DNA of 64,000 nucleotides from Marinobacterium mangrovicola (GTDB lineage: Bacteria > Pseudomonadota > Gammaproteobacteria > Pseudomonadales > Balneatricaceae). Location: contig NZ_SMFU01000007.1 in NCBI RefSeq assembly GCF_004339595.1, forward strand, positions 124,001 to 188,000, read 5' to 3'. Within the stretch, counting starts at the first letter, position 1. Each line of letters opens with the position of its first letter. The translations under genes and the position numbers were made by a program. The notes under the pieces were generated by a model. That model was not told where the DNA came from and did no database searches. It was given only the letters and a program-made list of their open reading frames with translations. Positions 1 through 8,546 of this stretch are shown here, one piece after another.

Positions 1-2
1 TC

Positions 3-1607
3 GTAGAGCGTATCTGCGGTGTCTGCACCGGTACCCACGCGCTGACCTCGGTGCGTGCGGTGGAAGATGCCCTGGGCATCGATATTCCGCTCAACGCGCA
101 CCTGATCCGTCACCTGATGGACAAAACGCTGCAGATTCACGACCACATCGTGCACTTCTATCACCTGCACGCGCTGGACTGGGTTAACCCGGTGAACGCC
201 CTCAAGGCGGACCCGAAAGAGACCTCCGAGTTGCAGCAGATGGTGTCGCCGAACCATCCCAAATCCAGCCCCGGTTATTTCCGCGATGTGCAGACCCGTA
301 TCCGCAAGTTTGTTGAAAGCGGCCAGCTGGGCCTGTTCTCCAACGGTTACTGGGACAACCCCGCCTACAAACTGCCGCCAGCGGCGGATCTGATGGCGGT
401 GGCGCACTACCTGGAAGCGCTGGATCTGCAGAAAGAAGTGGTGAAGATCCACACCATCTTCGGCGGCAAGAACCCGCACCCGAACTACATGGTGGGCGGC
501 GTGGCCTGCGCCATCAACCTGGATGACGTGGGCGCTGCCGGCGCACCGGTCAACATGGTTAGCCTCAACTTCGTGCTGGAGCGCATCCGCGAAGCCCAGG
601 CGTTTACCAAGAACGTCTACCTGCCCGATGTGATGGCGATCGCCGGCATCTACAAGGACTGGCTCTACGGTGGCGGTCTGGCGGGGCAGAACGTGCTGTC
701 CTACGGTACCTACACTCAGGTGCCGGGCGACAAGTCCACCGACCTGCTGCCGGCCGGCGCGATTATCGGCGGCAACTGGGACGAGGTGCATCCGGTGGAT
801 GTGCGCGATCCTGAACAGATCAAGGAGTTCGTCAGCCACAGCTGGTACACCTACGGTGGCGATGAAACCCTCGGCCTGCACCCCTGGGAAGGAGTCACCG
901 AGCCGAACTTCGAGCTGGGTCCGAACACCAAGGGTACCAAGACCGATATCAAGGAGCTGGACGAGTCCGCCAAGTACTCCTGGATCAAGTCACCGCGCTG
1001 GCGCGGGCACGCGATGGAGGTGGGGCCGCTGGCGCGCTACATCGTCGCTTACGCCTCCGGCAAGGAGTACATCCAGGAGCAGGTAGATCGCTCTCTATCC
1101 GCGTTCAACCAGAACACCGGCCTGGATCTGGGCCTGAAGCAGTTCCTGCCCTCCACCCTGGGCCGCACCCTGGCGCGGGCGCTGGAGTGTGAGCTCTGCA
1201 CCGATACCATGCTGGAAGACTGGCATGCGCTGGTGAACAACATCAAAAACGGTGACAGCTCCACCGCCAATGTGGAGAAGTGGGACCCGAGCACCTGGCC
1301 GAAAGAGGCGCAGGGCGTGGGTATCAACGAGGCACCGCGCGGCGCCCTGGGTCACTGGATCAAGATCAAGGATGGCAAGATCGATAACTACCAGGCGATT
1401 GTCCCGACTACCTGGAACGGATCTCCCCGCGACCATAACGGCAATATCGGCGCCTTTGAGGCATCGCTGTTGGATACGCCGATGGAGCGGCCGGACGAGC
1501 CGGTGGAGATTCTGCGCACCCTGCACAGTTTCGATCCCTGTCTGGCCTGTTCTACGCACGTCATGTCACCGGATGGTCAGGAACTGACCAAGGTGAAAAT
1601 CCGCTGA
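3..1607 (+). CDS. hyaB: [NiFe]-hydrogenase large subunit, 5'-truncated by window edge
   Basis: Catalytic subunit of a membrane-bound uptake hydrogenase (H2 to 2 H+ and 2 e-). The reading frame is open from base 3, and the first visible codons already give the proximal nickel motif [10 protein letters not shown], so the true start lies upstream. The distal motif DPCLACSTH is at the C terminus. The four Cys of these motifs bind Ni and Fe. Family knowledge: a protease cleaves just after that last His, here removing a 15-residue tail (VMSPDG...KIR). The small subunit must be upstream of the window. No maturation endopeptidase (HyaD/HupD) or hyp genes are seen downstream, which is unusual for a hya/hup operon. 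The b-type cytochrome gene follows after about 50 bases. Identification is secure. Confidence 0.97.
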   Translation, partial: VERICGVCTGTHALTSVRAVEDALGIDIPLNAHLIRHLMDKTLQIHDHIVHFYHLHALDWVNPVNALKADPKETSELQQMVSPNHPKSSPGYFRDVQTRIRKFVESGQLGLFSNGYWDNPAYKLPPAADLMAVAHYLEALDLQKEVVKIHTIFGGKNPHPNYMVGGVACAINLDDVGAAGAPVNMVSLNFVLERIREAQAFTKNVYLPDVMAIAGIYKDWLYGGGLAGQNVLSYGTYTQVPGDKSTDLLPAGAIIGGNWDEVHPVDVRDPEQIKEFVSHSWYTYGGDETLGLHPWEGVTEPNFELGPNTKGTKTDIKELDESAKYSWIKSPRWRGHAMEVGPLARYIVAYASGKEYIQEQVDRSLSAFNQNTGLDLGLKQFLPSTLGRTLARALECELCTDTMLEDWHALVNNIKNGDSSTANVEKWDPSTWPKEAQGVGINEAPRGALGHWIKIKDGKIDNYQAIVPTTWNGSPRDHNGNIGAFEASLLDTPMERPDEPVEILRTLHSFDPCLACSTHVMSPDGQELTKVKIR

Positions 1608-1658
1608 TAAGGAGGGCGGGCCGCCGACACTGGTGGCCTGCCCGTGGAGGATTCCGCG

Positions 1659-2381
1659 ATGGCACTGGAAAAACACCTATCGGCCGGTGACAGTGGTGAG
1701 AAGGTTCGCAAGCAGACGGCGGTTTATGTGTATGAGGCGCCTGTGCGTCTCTGGCACTGGGTCACCGTGCTCTGCATCCTGACGCTCTGCATCTCCGGTT
1801 ACTTTATCGGCTCACCGCTACCGGCACAGCCGGGCGAGGCCAGCGACAACTACCTGATGGGGTATATCCGCTTTGCGCATTTTGCGGCGGGTTACATCCT
1901 GGCGATCGCCTTTGTGGGCCGCATCTACTGGGCTTTTGTCGGCAACAGCCACGCCCGCGAACTGTTTATCGTGCCTGTCTGGCGCAAACAGTGGTGGTCA
2001 GAGCTGCTACACGAGCTGCGCTGGTATCTGTTCCTGGAGAAAACACCGAAGAAATACATCGGACACAATCCGATGGGGCAGCTGGCGATGTTCGGCTTCT
2101 TCGTCATCGGCAACTTCTTCATGATCATCACCGGCTTTGCCCTCTATGGTGAAGGCCTGGGCGTGGGTAGTTGGGCGGACCGCTGGTTCGGCTGGGTGAT
2201 CCCGCTGTTCGGTCAGAGCCAGGATGTGCATACCTGGCACCACCTGGGCATGTGGTACATCATCATCTTCGTGATGACCCACGTTTACGTGGCGGTGCGT
2301 GAAGATATCATGTCCCGACAGTCGCTGATCTCCACCATGGTGGGGGGCTGGCGCATGTTCAAGGATGACAAGCCCGACTGA
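1659..2381 (+). CDS. hyaC: Ni/Fe-hydrogenase b-type cytochrome subunit
   Basis: Di-heme membrane anchor that takes electrons from the hydrogenase small subunit to the quinone pool. The 240-residue protein has four hydrophobic segments (about residues 33-52, 70-95, 140-165 and 190-220), with His in or near them (LWHW, FAHF, TWHH, MTHVY) as expected for heme ligands. The ATG at 1659 is preferred because GGAGG (1646-1650) lies 8 bases upstream; an in-frame GTG at 1644 would start before this Shine-Dalgarno sequence. It follows the large-subunit gene on the same strand. Its last 17 bases overlap the next gene, a HigA-like antitoxin. Confidence 0.95.
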   Translation: MALEKHLSAGDSGEKVRKQTAVYVYEAPVRLWHWVTVLCILTLCISGYFIGSPLPAQPGEASDNYLMGYIRFAHFAAGYILAIAFVGRIYWAFVGNSHARELFIVPVWRKQWWSELLHELRWYLFLEKTPKKYIGHNPMGQLAMFGFFVIGNFFMIITGFALYGEGLGVGSWADRWFGWVIPLFGQSQDVHTWHHLGMWYIIIFVMTHVYVAVREDIMSRQSLISTMVGGWRMFKDDKPD

Positions 2382-2697
2382 GCGGAGGCGCACGCCTCCG
2401 CGTTTCCAGCCGCTGCTCAGCAGCCGCCGACCGGAACATCCGGGGCGGCTGCTGGAGCGCTGCTATCTGATCCCCCTGCATATCTCTCAGGCCGAGCTGG
2501 CCCGACAGCTGGGTATCTCGCGCCGCCGCATCAACGAAATCGTCAACTGCCAGCGCGCCATCAGCGCCGATACGGCCCTGAAACTCGCCGCATTCTTCCA
2601 GACCACCCCGATGTTCTGGCTGGAAAAACAGCAGTTGTGGGAGCTTCACGAAGCCGGTCGTAAAGATCGCGCCTGCGCCCAGCCGCCGGAGCTCTAG
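2365..2697 (+). CDS. HigA-type XRE-family antitoxin-like protein, no partner toxin seen
   Basis: The 110-residue protein has a helix-turn-helix at about residues 38-75 (ISQAELARQLGISRRR, then NEIVNCQRAISADTALKLA), followed by FFQTTPMFWLEKQQLWEL. This is the typical layout of HigA/VapI addiction antidotes, which bind DNA and neutralise a RelE-like toxin. It begins inside the end of hyaC (17-base overlap), so it is probably translated from the hydrogenase mRNA. No HigB-like ORF is present on either side: upstream is hyaC and downstream is a convergent SDR gene. It may therefore be an orphan regulator or a domesticated antitoxin; a regulatory role in the hydrogenase operon is inference only. Confidence 0.85.
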   Translation: MTSPTERRRTPPRFQPLLSSRRPEHPGRLLERCYLIPLHISQAELARQLGISRRRINEIVNCQRAISADTALKLAAFFQTTPMFWLEKQQLWELHEAGRKDRACAQPPEL

Positions 2698-2707
2698 TAT
2701 TACCGAC

Positions 2708-3466
2708 TCAGAGAAACATACCGCCCGAGGCTTCGATTCGCTGTGCGTTGATCCAGCCGCTTTGGGGTGAGAGCAGCGCCGCGACCACACCGCCAATATC
2801 TTCAGGCTGACCGACACGGCCCAGCGCGGTCTGCGCAGCAACAAACTCTGACATCTCTTTCGAATCCCGGATCGCGCCGTCACGAAAGTCGGTGGCGACG
2901 GCGCCCGGTGCCAGCGTATTGACGCTGATGCGACGCGGGCCGAGCTCCTTTGCCAGGTAGTGACTGAATACCTCGATGCCGCCTTTCATCATCGCGTAGG
3001 CGGCATAGCCGGGTGTGGCAAAGCGGGTCAGGCCACTGGAAAGGTTCAGGATACGGCCACCATCCGCAATCAATGGAAGCAGTTGCTGGGTCAGAAAGAA
3101 GGGGCCCTTGAGGTGGATCGCCATTAATTGGTCGAACTGCGCCTCGCTGGTTTCCGAGATCGGGCTGTTGAGGCCGATTCCCGCGTTATTGACCAGGAAG
3201 TCGAATTGCTGGCGCTGCCAGGTTTCCGCGAGCAGCGTTTGCACCTCTGCTGCGAACGCCGGGAAACTTTCCTTCTGTGCCATATCGAGCGGCAGGGCCA
3301 CCGCTTTTGCGCCCAGCGCTTCGACCTCCTTGATCACCGCCTCAGCCTCTTCGCGGTGGCTGCGATAGGTGAAGAGGGCATCGCAGCCCTGGGCGGCGAG
3401 ATGCAGGATCATGCTTTTGCCAAGGCCGCGGTTGCCGCCGGTGATCAGTGCGATTTTCGAGTTCAT
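2708..3466 (-). CDS. SDR-family NAD(P)-dependent oxidoreductase
   Basis: Classical short-chain dehydrogenase of 252 residues. The Rossmann motif TGGNRGLG is near the N terminus (residues 9-16) and NNAG is at 93-96. The catalytic Ser144, Tyr157 and Lys161 (YAMMK) have the normal Ser-Tyr spacing of 13. It closes with the SGW...GG pattern of FabG-like enzymes. Substrate cannot be told from sequence. It is divergent from a LysR gene at 3585; a LysR gene next to an oxidoreductase usually regulates it, so local control is likely. Confidence 0.92.
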   Translation of the reverse strand: MNSKIALITGGNRGLGKSMILHLAAQGCDALFTYRSHREEAEAVIKEVEALGAKAVALPLDMAQKESFPAFAAEVQTLLAETWQRQQFDFLVNNAGIGLNSPISETSEAQFDQLMAIHLKGPFFLTQQLLPLIADGGRILNLSSGLTRFATPGYAAYAMMKGGIEVFSHYLAKELGPRRISVNTLAPGAVATDFRDGAIRDSKEMSEFVAAQTALGRVGQPEDIGGVVAALLSPQSGWINAQRIEASGGMFL

Positions 3467-3544
3467 AACCTGTCTCCGTTCTCTGTTTGTTTGGATGAGA
3501 ATCAGGTTATTGTTAGATGGTGGTTAGATAAATTGGCTGTTTAT

Positions 3545-3562
3545 GATTTGATTGTTCAAATC
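3545..3562. promoter_or_regulatory. Palindrome between SDR and LysR genes, candidate LysR operator
   Basis: GATTTGA-TTGT-TCAAATC is a perfect 7-base inverted repeat with a 4-base spacer, 22 bases before the LysR start and about 80 bases before the SDR start. It contains the T-N11-A pattern of LysR-type sites. The position in the divergent intergenic region suggests autoregulation plus control of the SDR gene. Binding is inferred. Confidence 0.5.
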
Positions 3563-3584
3563 TGAATAACAAAAGGGTTCGAGA

Positions 3585-4490
3585 GTGGACAGGCTGGATG
3601 CGATGCAGGTGTTTGTGCGGGTGGCGGAAGTGGGCAGTTTTACCCGCACCGCCGATGAATTTGGGTTGCCCAAGGCCAGTATCTCCAATGCGGTGCAGCA
3701 ACTGGAGAAGCAACTGGATGTGCGCCTGCTTAACCGCACCACCCGCAAGGTGGCCATGACCGAAGAGGGCCGGGTGTTCTACGAACGCTGTGTCGATCTG
3801 TTGGCCGATATGGACGAGCTCGGCTCCCTGTTTCAGGGGGACGCGGCAGTCTCCGGCAGGCTCAGGGTGGATATGCCCACCGGCATGGCAAAAAACTTCG
3901 TCCTGCCGAACCTGGCCGACTTCCTTGGCCGCTATCCGCAGCTTCAGCTGGAGATCAGCAGCAGCGATCGCCGCGTCGATGTCATCAGAGAAGGGTTCGA
4001 CTGCGTCATCCGGGTAGGCGAGCTCGAGGACTCCGGTTTGATCGCCCGGAAACTCGGTGACATGAAAATCATCAACTGTGTCAGTCCCGGCTATATTGAA
4101 ACCTGGGGCGAGCCTCGCTATCTGGAGCAATTGAGTGAGCATCGGCTGGTGCACTACTCACCAACGCTGGGCGCGCACGCCGGGGGCTGGGAATACTGGG
4201 ATGGCGAGACCTATCGCAGCGTGGATATGCCGGGTCTGGTGACGGTCAATAATACCGATGCATACAGCCACGCCTGTCTTTCCGGCCTGGGCATTATCCA
4301 GGTGCCCGAAGTGGGAGTGCGACGCTATCTTGAGTCGGGCGAGATGGTTGAGGTGTTAAAGGCGTTTCATGCGCAGCCCATGCCGGTGAGCCTCGTTTAC
4401 CCGCATCGCCGTCATCTGGCCAGGCGGGTCAGGGTCTTTATGGACTGGGTGGCGGAGTTGCTAAGCGGCTATATCCATACGGACAACTAA
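3585..4490 (+). CDS. LysR-family transcriptional regulator
   Basis: LTTR of 301 residues, divergent from the SDR gene. The N-terminal winged helix-turn-helix runs from about residue 5 to 65 (FVRVAEVGSFTRTADEFG, then PKASISNAVQQLEKQL, LLNRTTRKVAMTEEG). It is followed by a periplasmic-binding-protein-like effector domain (about 90-295). The start is a GTG; the sequence MDRLDAMQVFVRVAE is the usual beginning of this subfamily, so GTG at 3585 is preferred over the ATG six codons later. It is of the CrgA/AaeR-like subgroup. The effector is unknown. Confidence 0.93.
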   Translation: MDRLDAMQVFVRVAEVGSFTRTADEFGLPKASISNAVQQLEKQLDVRLLNRTTRKVAMTEEGRVFYERCVDLLADMDELGSLFQGDAAVSGRLRVDMPTGMAKNFVLPNLADFLGRYPQLQLEISSSDRRVDVIREGFDCVIRVGELEDSGLIARKLGDMKIINCVSPGYIETWGEPRYLEQLSEHRLVHYSPTLGAHAGGWEYWDGETYRSVDMPGLVTVNNTDAYSHACLSGLGIIQVPEVGVRRYLESGEMVEVLKAFHAQPMPVSLVYPHRRHLARRVRVFMDWVAELLSGYIHTDN

Positions 4491-4542
4491 AGCGGCGTTT
4501 TTTCGGCTGAAGCGCCGACCCGATATCGTGGCGGGGATCTCT

Positions 4543-5292
4543 ATGAATCGATTCAACAGAGCGTTGAAAATACCTCTGGTTTCTTTTTGGCTGAGGCTTC
4601 TGCCAACCTTGCTTTTGGCAACCTTACTTTCGCCGGCATTGCTGCTGGCCGAAGATAGCCAGCCGAGGGCCGCTGAAGACGCAGACTGTGCCGTGGAGAT
4701 CCAGGTGGTTGGCCAGGATAGCCCCAGGCAACGCATGGAGATCTGCCAGGGCGCGCGCGAGGCGCTGGTGTTTCTGGCCAATTACGGCGTCACACCCACC
4801 GGCAGTATTCAGATCGAGGTCGTTGACAGCCCTCAGGAGCATAACGGCGGTGCGGCGTTTGGCAGCTATGACCGGCGCACCGGGCGCATCAGCCTGATGT
4901 CGATGGCCGCTATCTCAGGGTTGGAGGAAACGCCGAAAATGCTGGGGCAAGCGATGGATTATGAGCATTTTCGAGCGGGCGTCGCCCACGAAATCGCCCA
5001 TGCGCTGTTCCATCAGAATGGGCCGGATGCGCAGCTCTCCAATGCGGCCCAGGAGTATCTGGCCTATGCCACCCAACTGGCGGTGCTGCCGGAACCGCAG
5101 CGGCGGCAATTGATCGAGAGTGCCGATGTTAGTGCCTGGCAATCGGGCGATACCATCAGCGAAGTCTATATGGCGTTTGCGCCGGAGAAGTTTGCTGTTA
5201 AGTCTTACCTGCACTTTATCCAGATGAGCGATCCACAGGCTTTTGTAAAAACGCTGCTCAACGTGAAATGGTTTTATGTGGATGTGCCCTGA
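4543..5292 (+). CDS. Secreted protein with HExxH metallopeptidase-like motif
   Basis: A 249-residue protein of unknown function. A long hydrophobic N terminus (about residues 8-36, LLPTLLLATLLSPALLLA) looks like a signal peptide. HEIAH at 149-153, with a downstream Glu in AQEYLAYA (about 171), is arranged as in gluzincin zinc proteases: two His, a catalytic Glu and a third ligand Glu. Two Cys (about 49 and 68) could form a disulfide. The preceding text resembles small DUF6639-like proteins, but I cannot confirm that. ATG 4543 is chosen over the GTG at 4528 because GGCGGGG lies just upstream. Enzymatic activity is inferred from the motif only. Confidence 0.75.
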   Translation: MNRFNRALKIPLVSFWLRLLPTLLLATLLSPALLLAEDSQPRAAEDADCAVEIQVVGQDSPRQRMEICQGAREALVFLANYGVTPTGSIQIEVVDSPQEHNGGAAFGSYDRRTGRISLMSMAAISGLEETPKMLGQAMDYEHFRAGVAHEIAHALFHQNGPDAQLSNAAQEYLAYATQLAVLPEPQRRQLIESADVSAWQSGDTISEVYMAFAPEKFAVKSYLHFIQMSDPQAFVKTLLNVKWFYVDVP

Positions 5293-5330
5293 CAGGAGCC
5301 AATTATTGAATAAGCCAAGGGAGAAAAATC

Positions 5331-5753
5331 ATGCCTTCACTTTCACCGCTGACAGTACGCTGCCTATGTGGCGCCGTAACCCTGACCGTAATGCCTAAAA
5401 GCCATGATGTGGGCGCCTGCCACTGCAATACCTGCCGCAAGTGGGGAGGTGGCCCGTTAATGGCGGTGGAGTGTGCCGGTGAGGTGACCTTCTCGGGTGA
5501 AGAGGCGCTCGGTGTTTTTGATTCTTCAGACTGGGCGGAACGCGGCTTCTGTAAGGAGTGCGGCACCCACCTGTTCTATCGTTTGAAAGCGGGGGGATAC
5601 TACGCGGTGCCGGTTGGACTCTTTGATAATGCAGATCAATGGACGCTGGCCGAGCAGGTGTTTATTGATGAGAAACCGCCGTTTTATTCTTTCAGTCAGA
5701 AAACCAGGGCCATGACCGGCGCTGAGTTGTTTGCGAAATACGATCAGCCCTGA
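5331..5753 (+). CDS. GFA-family (CENP-V/GFA domain) protein
   Basis: A 140-residue protein of the glutathione-dependent formaldehyde-activating enzyme superfamily. Zinc-binding Cys are in CLCGAVTL, CHCNTCRKW and CKECGTHLFY. Most members have no proven formaldehyde activity, so the substrate should be left open. Its own RBS-like AAGGGAGAA lies upstream of ATG 5331. It follows the secreted HExxH gene by about 40 bases and could be cotranscribed. A second, divergent GFA paralogue lies at 11811. Confidence 0.9.
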   Translation: MPSLSPLTVRCLCGAVTLTVMPKSHDVGACHCNTCRKWGGGPLMAVECAGEVTFSGEEALGVFDSSDWAERGFCKECGTHLFYRLKAGGYYAVPVGLFDNADQWTLAEQVFIDEKPPFYSFSQKTRAMTGAELFAKYDQP

Positions 5754-5903
5754 TGCGCTATTTTTCCGTGTCCGTGGGCATCAAAGCGGATGAAGCTATT
5801 GAAAAATGACCTGCACAGTTCTCTCACGCACAAGCGTCGTTGATCGAACTGGGTGGTAAATCACGTAACCCGGTTTTTGAGGAGAGAGAGGCAAACAGGG
5901 AAG

Positions 5904-6749
5904 ATGAAAAAATTGGCAATAGCGCTTGGCTCAATCCTGCTGGCGGGCTGCACCGAGGCCGGGTTAAAGCTCGCCAATCTGCCGGCAAAATTCAGCGCTA
6001 CGGAAACCCATAAGAATCTTGCCTATGGGCCTGACGAGGCACACAAGCTGGATGTTTACGTGCCAGAGGAGGCCAGCGAAGATGCGTTACCCGTGGTGCT
6101 GTTTTTCTACGGTGGCCGCTGGACCAATGGCTCTCGCGAGATGTACCCCTTTGTCGCGGAGTCGTTCGTAGACGAGGGATATGTCGCTGTTATTGCCGAT
6201 TACAGCAAGTATCCGCGGGTGCGGTTTCCTGCCTTTGTTGAGGATGGTGCGGCGGCTCTCGCCTGGGTTTACAACAATATCGAACGGTACGGCGGTAATC
6301 CCGAGCAGATCTACCTGTCAGGACACTCGTCCGGTGCGCATATCGGCGCGCTTTTGGTGGCTGATGATCAGTACATGCAGGCGCAGGGCTTAGAGCCGGA
6401 CATCATCAGTGCCTTTGCCGGGCTTGCCGGCCCCTATGACTTCGAGCCTGATGCCGAAGACCTTAAGGATATGTTCGGCCCGCCCGACAATTATCCGCAG
6501 ATGCAGGTCACCACCTTTATCGACGGTGATGAACCGCCCATGCTGTTGATGTGGGGCGACGCGGATTCCACGGTCTGGCGACGTAACCTGGATCTGCTGG
6601 AGCAGAAAATACGCGCTCAGAATGGTCAGGTGGAGACGCGTATCTACCCGGGTATCGATCATGTGGGTATTGTCGCCAGCCTGACCTGGTTTTATCAGAA
6701 CCGGCGCCCCGTACTAGGTGATATGGTCTCCTTCTTCCGGCAGCACTGA
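5904..6749 (+). CDS. Lipoprotein alpha/beta-hydrolase (carboxylesterase-like)
   Basis: A 281-residue esterase/lipase-type hydrolase. The start ATG 5904 (AGGGAAG just upstream) gives a short lipoprotein signal with lipobox LLAGC, Cys16; the longer GTG start at 5853 would bury it. Nucleophile Ser142 sits in GHSSG, the oxyanion-hole region is FFYGGRW (HGGxW-like), and the acid and base are probably Asp219 or Asp221 and His253 (IDHVGI). It resembles the BD-FAE/arylformamidase-like branch. It is probably anchored to the outer membrane facing the periplasm. The natural ester is unknown. Confidence 0.88.
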   Translation: MKKLAIALGSILLAGCTEAGLKLANLPAKFSATETHKNLAYGPDEAHKLDVYVPEEASEDALPVVLFFYGGRWTNGSREMYPFVAESFVDEGYVAVIADYSKYPRVRFPAFVEDGAAALAWVYNNIERYGGNPEQIYLSGHSSGAHIGALLVADDQYMQAQGLEPDIISAFAGLAGPYDFEPDAEDLKDMFGPPDNYPQMQVTTFIDGDEPPMLLMWGDADSTVWRRNLDLLEQKIRAQNGQVETRIYPGIDHVGIVASLTWFYQNRRPVLGDMVSFFRQH

Positions 6750-6854
6750 ATGCTTTATCGACGCCACTGTTGAGCCTGAGCAGTCATACGGCTGCCGCCG
6801 CTTTCCTCAGCAGCTAAGCTGACAATGAATGGGGTAAAGAGCGGAGGAGCCGAG

Positions 6855-7877
6855 ATGAGCGTTAAAGCGGCCGGCAGCCAATCGACCAACACCATGAAAG
6901 CCATGGTGCTGGATGCACCGGGCATGGCGTTGCAGCAAAAGCGCCTGCCGATCCCTGTGCCCGGGCCGAACCAGGTGCGCGTGCGGGTCAGCGCCTGCGG
7001 CGTCTGCCGTACCGATCTGCACGTTGTCGATGGTGACCTTCCGGATATTCCCTCAGGTATCGTGCCGGGCCACGAGGTAGTCGGGTATATAGACCAACTT
7101 GGTGATGGAGTATCCGGTTTCAGTAAGGGCGAACGTGTAGGCATTCCCTGGCTTGGGCATACCTGCGGCGTCTGTCCTTATTGCACCAGCAATCAGGAAA
7201 ACCTCTGCGATGCTCCCAGTTTTACTGGCTACACCCTCAATGGTGGTTACGCCGAATACTGCGTGGCTGACGCTCATTATGTTTTTTCACTGCCTGAACA
7301 GTACGACGATCTGCATGCCGCGCCGCTGCTCTGCGCTGGCCTGATCGGCTACCGTTCCTGGGCGATGGTCCAGGACGCCAGACATTTGGGGCTATATGGC
7401 TTTGGCGCTGCGGCGCATGTTATCGCCCAGGTGGCGATCGCCAGAGGCGCGAAGGTCTATGCCTTCTCACGCCCGGGAGATAGCCAGGCTCAGGCGTTTG
7501 CTCAGGAGTTGGGGGCTTGCTGGGTAGGCGATTCCGATTGCCTGCCGCCGCAGGCGCTGGATGCGGCCATCATCTTTGCCCCGGTGGGTGCGCTGGTGCC
7601 TCAGGCGTTGAGAGCGGTGCGCAAGGGCGCAACGGTGGTCTGTGCGGGGATTCATATGTCGGAGATTCCCGCCTTCCCCTACAGTATTCTCTGGGAGGAA
7701 CGGCAGGTGCGTTCGGTGGCCAACCTGACCCGCGCTGATGGCGAGGCGTTTATGGCACTGGCTCAGGATATAGCGATAGAGACCAGCGTGACCCGGTACG
7801 ATCTGGTCGATGCGAACCGGGCCCTGTCTGATCTGCGGGAAGGGCGCCTGAGCGGCGCCGCGGTGCTGGTCCCCTGA
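6855..7877 (+). CDS. Zinc-dependent alcohol dehydrogenase (MDR family)
   Basis: A 340-residue medium-chain dehydrogenase. Catalytic-zinc ligands are in CGVCRTDLH (Cys51) and GHEVVG (His73-Glu74). The structural zinc site is CGVCPYCTSNQENLC. The nucleotide-binding loop is GLYGFGAAAH, where the classic GxGxxG is altered to GFGAAA, as in AdhA-type alcohol dehydrogenases. GGAGGAG (6842-6848) sits 6 bases before ATG 6855, so this start is favoured over the ATG at 6825. It probably oxidises or reduces short alcohols and aldehydes with NAD(P). Confidence 0.93.
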   Translation: MSVKAAGSQSTNTMKAMVLDAPGMALQQKRLPIPVPGPNQVRVRVSACGVCRTDLHVVDGDLPDIPSGIVPGHEVVGYIDQLGDGVSGFSKGERVGIPWLGHTCGVCPYCTSNQENLCDAPSFTGYTLNGGYAEYCVADAHYVFSLPEQYDDLHAAPLLCAGLIGYRSWAMVQDARHLGLYGFGAAAHVIAQVAIARGAKVYAFSRPGDSQAQAFAQELGACWVGDSDCLPPQALDAAIIFAPVGALVPQALRAVRKGATVVCAGIHMSEIPAFPYSILWEERQVRSVANLTRADGEAFMALAQDIAIETSVTRYDLVDANRALSDLREGRLSGAAVLVP

Positions 7878-7903
7878 ACCTGCACGCTTCCCGCTGCAGC
7901 GGC

Positions 7904-8323
7904 TTATAGTGCGGTGATAACGTCCATCACCAGTTTGCCGTCGACCTTCACCGGGCCATCTTCCTTGGCGCCCAGGGTGTATTCAAAGATGCCGGTTTTC
8001 ATGCCGCCGGTTTCGCCGTGGAGCATCAGCATCAGTTTGTCGCCGGATTTAACCTCTTCTGTAAGAATGGCGGCCACATCCATATTCTCACCCTTTTTCA
8101 GCGGTGCATGGCCAACCACCGGACCCGGCTTATTGGCTTCGCCGGTGCGATGAACCACCAGCCAGCCGTTGCTTTCAGCGGTGATTTTTTCGGCCGAAAC
8201 GGTGCCGCCCGACACATCCTGATCCTCTGCCCAGACGCCAAGCTTCATATGATCCTGAGCAAAAGCACTGCCGGCGATAAGGCTGGTGGCGAGCGCTGCG
8301 GTTTTTATCATCTGCTTATTCAT
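7904..8323 (-). CDS. Periplasmic DUF7282-type small protein
   Basis: A 139-residue protein with a clear Sec signal (MNKQMIKTAALATSLIAGSAFA, cut near residue 22). The mature part is a small beta-rich domain (VSGGTVSAEKITAESNGWLVVHRT) like the DUF7282 domain of secreted bacterial and archaeal proteins. Function is unknown. It is the nearest gene downstream of, and in the same direction as, an ECF sigma/anti-sigma pair, and a GAAAC-N16-CGTA element sits about 100 bases before its start. This makes it a likely regulon member (inference). Confidence 0.8.
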   Translation of the reverse strand: MNKQMIKTAALATSLIAGSAFAQDHMKLGVWAEDQDVSGGTVSAEKITAESNGWLVVHRTGEANKPGPVVGHAPLKKGENMDVAAILTEEVKSGDKLMLMLHGETGGMKTGIFEYTLGAKEDGPVKVDGKLVMDVITAL

Positions 8324-8423
8324 GCTGTAGCTCCCTTGCGGTTAGGTCCGGCCCTGTCTGACAGGGCTCAGCTTGAGTTAATCCGTGAACAGCCGTCTTG
8401 GTCTGGTTCAGGATGTCTATAGC

Positions 8424-8448
8424 TACGCGGGAGTTCGGCAAAGGTTTC
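8424..8448 (-). promoter_or_regulatory. Candidate ECF-sigma promoter upstream of the DUF7282-type gene
   Basis: On the minus strand GAAAC is followed after exactly 16 bases by CGTA, the general form of ECF sigma promoters (AAC-rich -35, CGT-type -10). It points at the DUF7282-type gene about 100 bases downstream and lies beside the sigma/anti-sigma genes. No equal copy was found before the sigma gene itself, which weakens the case. Confidence 0.35.
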
Positions 8449-8509
8449 AGAAAAAGATAAAAATTTTTTGTGTGGGGCTGATGGCGCTGGTTTCAGTCAT
8501 AGAGAGAAG

Positions 8510-8537
8510 AGGCCAGACGGATTCAATCGCCTGGCCT
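8510..8537 (-). terminator. Possible terminator after the anti-sigma gene
   Basis: AGGCCAG and CTGGCCT form a 7-base stem with a 14-base loop about 10 bases past the anti-sigma stop codon. The minus-strand sequence after it is C/T-rich (CTTCTCTC) rather than a clean U tract, so this is a weak call. Confidence 0.4.
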
Positions 8538-8546
8538 TTGCAGCTG

